Source: Pseudomonas reinekei (lineage in GTDB: Bacteria; Pseudomonadota; Gammaproteobacteria; Pseudomonadales; Pseudomonadaceae). Taken from it: a stretch of 64,000 bases of DNA. The position numbers and the translations under genes are program-made. How positions within the stretch are numbered: the stretch's first letter is position 1; every line of letters begins with the position of its first letter. The DNA lies in contig NZ_MSTQ01000004.1 in assembly GCF_001945365.1 (NCBI RefSeq), forward strand, positions 62,001 to 126,000, written 5' to 3'. This document shows, piece after piece, positions 62,101-64,000 of the stretch. The notes under the pieces were generated by a model. It saw only the letters and a list, made by a program, of their open reading frames with translations, did no database searches and was not told where the DNA came from.

Positions 62101-64000
62101 GACTTGATGGTCGAACCAGTCGGCCAGGGTCTTGAACGGCGGTTCCCCGCTGGAACCCTCACTGGCCACCGGCATGTGGCGTCGATAAGGGTTGAGGAGA
62201 TCATCGAGGGTCGCTGCCGGTGATTCCAGCAGCAGGTCGAGGCTCCGGCAAAGCAGCTCATGCACGTCGTGCATCTGCGCTTCATCAAAGTAGCTGCACT
62301 GATATTCCCACCAGCATTCCGCCCCCACGACAAGCAAGGTCAACGGGCATTTGGCCTGCAACTGCTCGCTGAACGCCAGCGTCGCTTGCAAACCGGACCC
62401 CGACAGTGCGGCGTAATCGGTGTTTTCCTGCACGAACATGAAATCGAACAACGGGGTGCCCGACGACAGGCGCAGGTCTTCCACGACATCCGCCAACGCG
62501 ACGTCCTGTAACGCCAGCACCTCGCGCACGGTGGCGGTCTGACGGCGCAATTGCTCACCCAGGGTCAAGGCATTATCGACGGAGGTCGGAATCAGCACGG
62601 TGTTGGCAAACATGCCCAGTGTCTGTTCGAACTCCGCAAGCGGCCGGTTCGACACCGGGCTGGCGATCCGTGGCCGCTCACTCCCGGTCAGGGCGTACAG
62701 GCTCCAGGCGAAGGCACTGAACAGCACTTCGAAACGGGTCAGGCGTTGCTGGCTGCAGAAACGCTCAAGGGCCGCACTGCGCAGGTCGCCCAAGGGTCTG
62801 CGATAGAGTCTGGCTTCCGGGCTGACAGCACGCATCGGACTCAGCGCGGGTGACGGCGCCCCTTGCTGGCGGTGCAATTGTGCCAAGGCCCGGCGCTGGT
62901 CGCGGTAATGCGGGTCGACGCTCCACTGCCCCTGCCATTGGCCGAATTCCAGCGTGGTCAGCTGTGGCGTCGGTTCAGGGCAGACACGCCCCCGCACGGC
63001 GTCTTCATAGAGCTGCGTCAGGTCGTCGAACAACAGATTCATCGACCAGCCATCGACGATGATGTGGTGCAGGTTCAACAGTAACCGGCAACTTCCATCG
63101 GCGAACGGTAGCAGCCAGGCCTGAAACAACGTCGGCATGGCCAGATCGAAGGGCGTGCCGAACACCAGCGCCGCGAAGGCTTGCCAGGTGTCTTCGGTGA
63201 AATGCCCGGGTTCGAAGGTGCGACAAACCGGACCGTGTTCGGCAATCACTTGATCGAGGCCATCGGCGCCGGATACGAATGCCGTGCGCAACCCCGGATG
63301 ACGCGCCACCAGCTGCCCCACGACATGCGCCAGCGCCGACACATCGACACCGGCCGCCAGATGTAGAATCAGCGGCACGTTATAAGCCGTCGACGTCGGA
63401 GTGCGTTGCTGCATCAGCCACAGGCGGCGTTGTTCGGCGGTGGCCGGCAGACGGCGTGCGCTGCTGATGGGGGGCGCGGGAGGATAGATAACGTTGGCCT
63501 GTTGGTCGATCAGGTGTTCGGCCAGCGCCATGAACGGTTCGCTCAAGAGCGTGGCGATGGCGATCTCGCGCTGCCAGTACGTGCGAATCGCTGAACGCAG
63601 ACGCATGGCCTTGAGTGAGTCGCCGCCACTGCCGAGCCAGTCATCGTGCGCATTGAGCGCCGGTTGCCCCAACAGCGAACGAACCTGTGCCAGCAACCAG
63701 TCCAGTGCCGGTGAACCCTCGATATCACTCTGCTCGACGGCGGGTCGCCAAGGCGTCAACGACTGTGCCAGCAAGGTGTCGCGGTCAATCTTGCCGTTGG
63801 CGGTCAGCGGCAGTCGCTCCAGCAAAAACAACTGATGCGGGCGCATGTAGAAGGCCAGTCGGGCCCGCAGATGGGCGTCGAATTCGACGTAATCCAAACC
63901 ATCGCGATGTACGATAAATGCCAGCAACTGATGGTCTTCGGCAGCTATTCGTTGGGTGCAGACATAGGCCTGCGCCACCTGCGGATGCTCCAGGATCTGC
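56164..64000 (-). CDS. Hybrid NRPS-PKS, 3' part (gene continues beyond the right edge)
   Basis: At least 2,604 residues of a megasynthase whose 5' end is outside the window. Domains in order, with rough positions: end of A1 (LTANGKIDR, 63.8 kb); T1 (GGDSLKAMR, 63.62); C (HHIIVDGWS, 63.05); A2 (TSGSTGTPKGV, 61.7 to SGKIDRKAL, 60.65); T2 (GATSLGLM, 60.49); KS; a linker; KR (LILGGTGGIGRTLAEHL, 57.93); T3 (LGADSLTLL, 57.1); TE (LAGWSFGAW, 56.69). The KS Cys is at 59848-59850 (VQAACGSSL), with its His residues in EAHGTGTLLGDPVE and KSQIGHLGAAAG. The A2 selectivity residues read DVQYVAHVVK, a proline-type code. No AT domain is present between KS and KR, only docking-type linker sequence. TE releases the product. 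Confidence 0.93.
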   Translation of the reverse strand, partial: QILEHPQVAQAYVCTQRIAAEDHQLLAFIVHRDGLDYVEFDAHLRARLAFYMRPHQLFLLERLPLTANGKIDRDTLLAQSLTPWRPAVEQSDIEGSPALDWLLAQVRSLLGQPALNAHDDWLGSGGDSLKAMRLRSAIRTYWQREIAIATLLSEPFMALAEHLIDQQANVIYPPAPPISSARRLPATAEQRRLWLMQQRTPTSTAYNVPLILHLAAGVDVSALAHVVGQLVARHPGLRTAFVSGADGLDQVIAEHGPVCRTFEPGHFTEDTWQAFAALVFGTPFDLAMPTLFQAWLLPFADGSCRLLLNLHHIIVDGWSMNLLFDDLTQLYEDAVRGRVCPEPTPQLTTLEFGQWQGQWSVDPHYRDQRRALAQLHRQQGAPSPALSPMRAVSPEARLYRRPLGDLRSAALERFCSQQRLTRFEVLFSAFAWSLYALTGSERPRIASPVSNRPLAEFEQTLGMFANTVLIPTSVDNALTLGEQLRRQTATVREVLALQDVALADVVEDLRLSSGTPLFDFMFVQENTDYAALSGSGLQATLAFSEQLQAKCPLTLLVVGAECWWEYQCSYFDEAQMHDVHELLCRSLDLLLESPAATLDDLLNPYRRHMPVASEGSSGEPPFKTLADWFDHQVHCTPHAIALVAGQQRLSYAELNALSNTLAATLIERQPLPTQDHTPLHVVLFLDASVEHIVALLALAKLNLTAVPLDPGYPLALQRQVLEQANPHCLLFSPTTEAALENLDARRLARHRVDLRAESQALARAHHAGERALYTLFTSGSTGTPKGVQVSDRTLCNLLHWQRTEGQLPAKSVTLQFSMLSFDVSFQEIFATLCGGGTYHLITPRWRQDAQALLAYLVEARIERLYLPCVALQHLAQTAVAQGTYPPALREVVTAGEQLLCTDALKTWFGGLPMATLFNHYGPTETHVVSAYRLPPTARDWPLRAPIGHAVGNARLLLVDEHDRPVPSGSRGYLLVAGPMISRCYLADPALNATRFIELPQAEGDTRLFYRTGDLAWADPEGCLHYLGRDDQQIKLSGHRLELGQIEAALMQVPQVINAVVTVQVDPPSLIAYLQLDGEPATAQTLDRQVARQLPAHVRIDAYRRIDAWPRTPSGKIDRKALRGLGEAMERRRSTPAAPALSPLEQQLSVLFSAVIGREIEPDQTFFEAGATSLGLMRLHARYNQELPHDVAMADLFEQVTVRSLAAHLSSTPSTPAARVRHADVGQQPMAIIGMAVNVAGAQNLDEFWAMVQGAALGIEHFEAAEGRVGARSQLAGMLDFDPEYFGISRQEARLMDPQQRHLLMACVQALQHAAITPSADGPRIGLIASCGETTYFQQMLRETADGDLPDGFQMALHHDKDFLATKAAYHLNLTGPAMSVQAACGSSLIGVHLASSMLRQGDSDVMLAAGVLIDPTLTDGYRHRSQHIFSSDGLCRPFSDDASGTIGASGYGVVVLKPLARARADGDRIYALLEASALNNDGRDKMSYTAPSVAGQSAVIREALAKAGLTGADIGYIEAHGTGTLLGDPVEVAALSKAFGDAPAGGCALASVKSQIGHLGAAAGVVGLIRASLAVFHGVVPPNLGFGRVNPQIDLVNSPFYVPTTARPWPEGRRRLAGVSSFGIGGTNAHVIVGAAQQDQALAEDVLPCLMMSAHSRSALLRDVEVIQAYLNAFPEHYEAVLRHLQSGRRQRRWRLAMAYRAGEELDTSLIKEVSASGVRLNANGHPAQALIDAWYDGATIDWPQRSAPPPWNLSPSSFDLETCRFQAAVEPENTKVIERQPLADWFYQRQWVRVRRLNAAVAAKRRETLVICSNEALDATLLEGLSRVYQRVVQVYAGNGFKRHAMDRFQLDPLDTPALTRLLDELTVPALGELEWLHALPLSVTGPVNEQSLAAAQWAGLDTVSALMQAWGQTSRTTALRLWLMSWQACPVDGDVMRPELAALAGITEVVPQEYPVRCHWLDWPTSHMDAQALATLLADPAPLTRRMAIRDGYLWQPRLLASPLPASAALANRLPMDGTFLILGGTGGIGRTLAEHLLQAPQRRIVVLSRGGELPAALAAYGARVDPVRGDIADLAGWSGVVEQLTRRYGRFAGVIHAAGVGAGSLIRQRDARQLGEAMASKTRGMLAVEALIEAMSPGFVLYCSSMSALFGGAGHMDYAAASGVLDGFAHYRPNAASDCVRLGINWDIWRDIGMATTQGTVDAAHQDHLAVGMTAQEGCQVFDQAMATQLPQLLISTTDIVTARRFYPVRHGAAMAPVDAPQALDLRSHLHECLCKWLGVSSLDEDDSLYELGADSLTLLDLIDALQAATGVVFQLSQFSHKVSLQEILALVDAAAVCSTSTVPETWADAVQIDQWHAGAGREWLYLIHPVGGDVQAYRALVSALHPDLGVCVIADPVLRLAHLPNIGVAERAALYLKAIQAREPNGSAWRLAGWSFGAWVAQSMCSLAPPSGFRQPLLYLIDPPAPDAGVELASIDAQAIEQVFQREFAQRWPDAIDRALPEDRQAYLQHLTRCCQHNIASMQTFQPPALATTSVRLFIAAQANPYSVGNAWNAEDLKQTWQDLLPQMLSWQRLDTDHYGIVAGQWARMIADMISTDFQPEEGNQHD

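Noticed and set aside
1..64000. tRNA, rRNA and CRISPR features
   Set aside because: No cloverleaf-like tRNA ends, rRNA text or regular spaced repeats were recognised by eye on either strand.

Overview
The window reads as a chromosomal segment of a fluorescent-group Pseudomonas. The grounds are the GC-rich coding style, the gene families (bphO-bphP, PepSY/ApbE flavin locus, AraC, MFS and TauD genes) and a Pseudomonas-type REP palindrome at 55017-55042. No rRNA, tRNA or CRISPR array was seen. All calls come from reading the sequence and its translations; no database search was run.

Layout. (1) 1-3.3 kb: AraC regulator, 3-hydroxybutyryl-CoA dehydrogenase, TetR regulator and a small VOC protein. 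(2) 3.6-35.3 kb: a stress and low-oxygen island. It holds a P1B-5 metal ATPase with a hemerythrin tail, Hsp20, a small alanine-rich lipoprotein, a triple-BON protein, a second-type FtsH, phosphoketolase, an Fnr-like regulator, a zinc alcohol dehydrogenase, a diheme cytochrome c, two phosphoribosyltransferases, a PRPP synthetase, an APH-like kinase, a beta-CASP nuclease, a two-TM ion channel and seven two-domain universal stress proteins. I count 15 sites matching or nearly matching the FNR/Anr box TTGAT-N4-ATCAA. They sit mostly 60-105 bases before start codons, and they stop at about 34.3 kb. (3) 28.4-32.8 kb interrupts the island: a decayed IS66 element, two visibly more AT-rich cargo genes (outer-membrane barrel, choloylglycine-hydrolase-like amidase) and an inverted IS66 tnpA remnant.

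(4) 35.4-38.3 kb: a split YeeE/YedE sulfur-transport pair, an ArsO-like flavin monooxygenase, a Met/His-rich periplasmic protein and a truncated NTF2-like gene. (5) 38.3-43.7 kb: two related LuxR-type regulators, one fused to a degenerate HD-GYP domain, a LysR regulator, a secreted alpha/beta hydrolase and a GMC oxidoreductase. (6) 43.8-50.0 kb: a two-component system divergent from a PepSY, DUF2271, PepSY-flavodoxin reductase and ApbE operon. The DUF2271 protein carries an ApbE-type flavinylation motif, so these genes probably form one transmembrane flavin electron-transfer system.

(7) 50.2-55.0 kb: heme oxygenase plus bacteriophytochrome, then GNAT and MFS genes. (8) 55.06-64.0 kb, minus strand, running off the right edge: a hybrid NRPS-PKS, MbtH protein and TauD-type dioxygenase. 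The visible order is A(end)-T-C-A-T-KS-[AT docking remnant]-KR-T-TE. The residues I extract for the complete A domain (DVQYVAHVVK) fit proline. A proline extended by one malonate and ketoreduced gives a pyrrolidinyl beta-hydroxypropionate, the type of core found in detoxins and rimosamides, whose clusters also carry a TauD-like enzyme.

The two most interesting items are the FNR-box island with its own variant Fnr regulator, and the AT-less proline-ketide NRPS-PKS.
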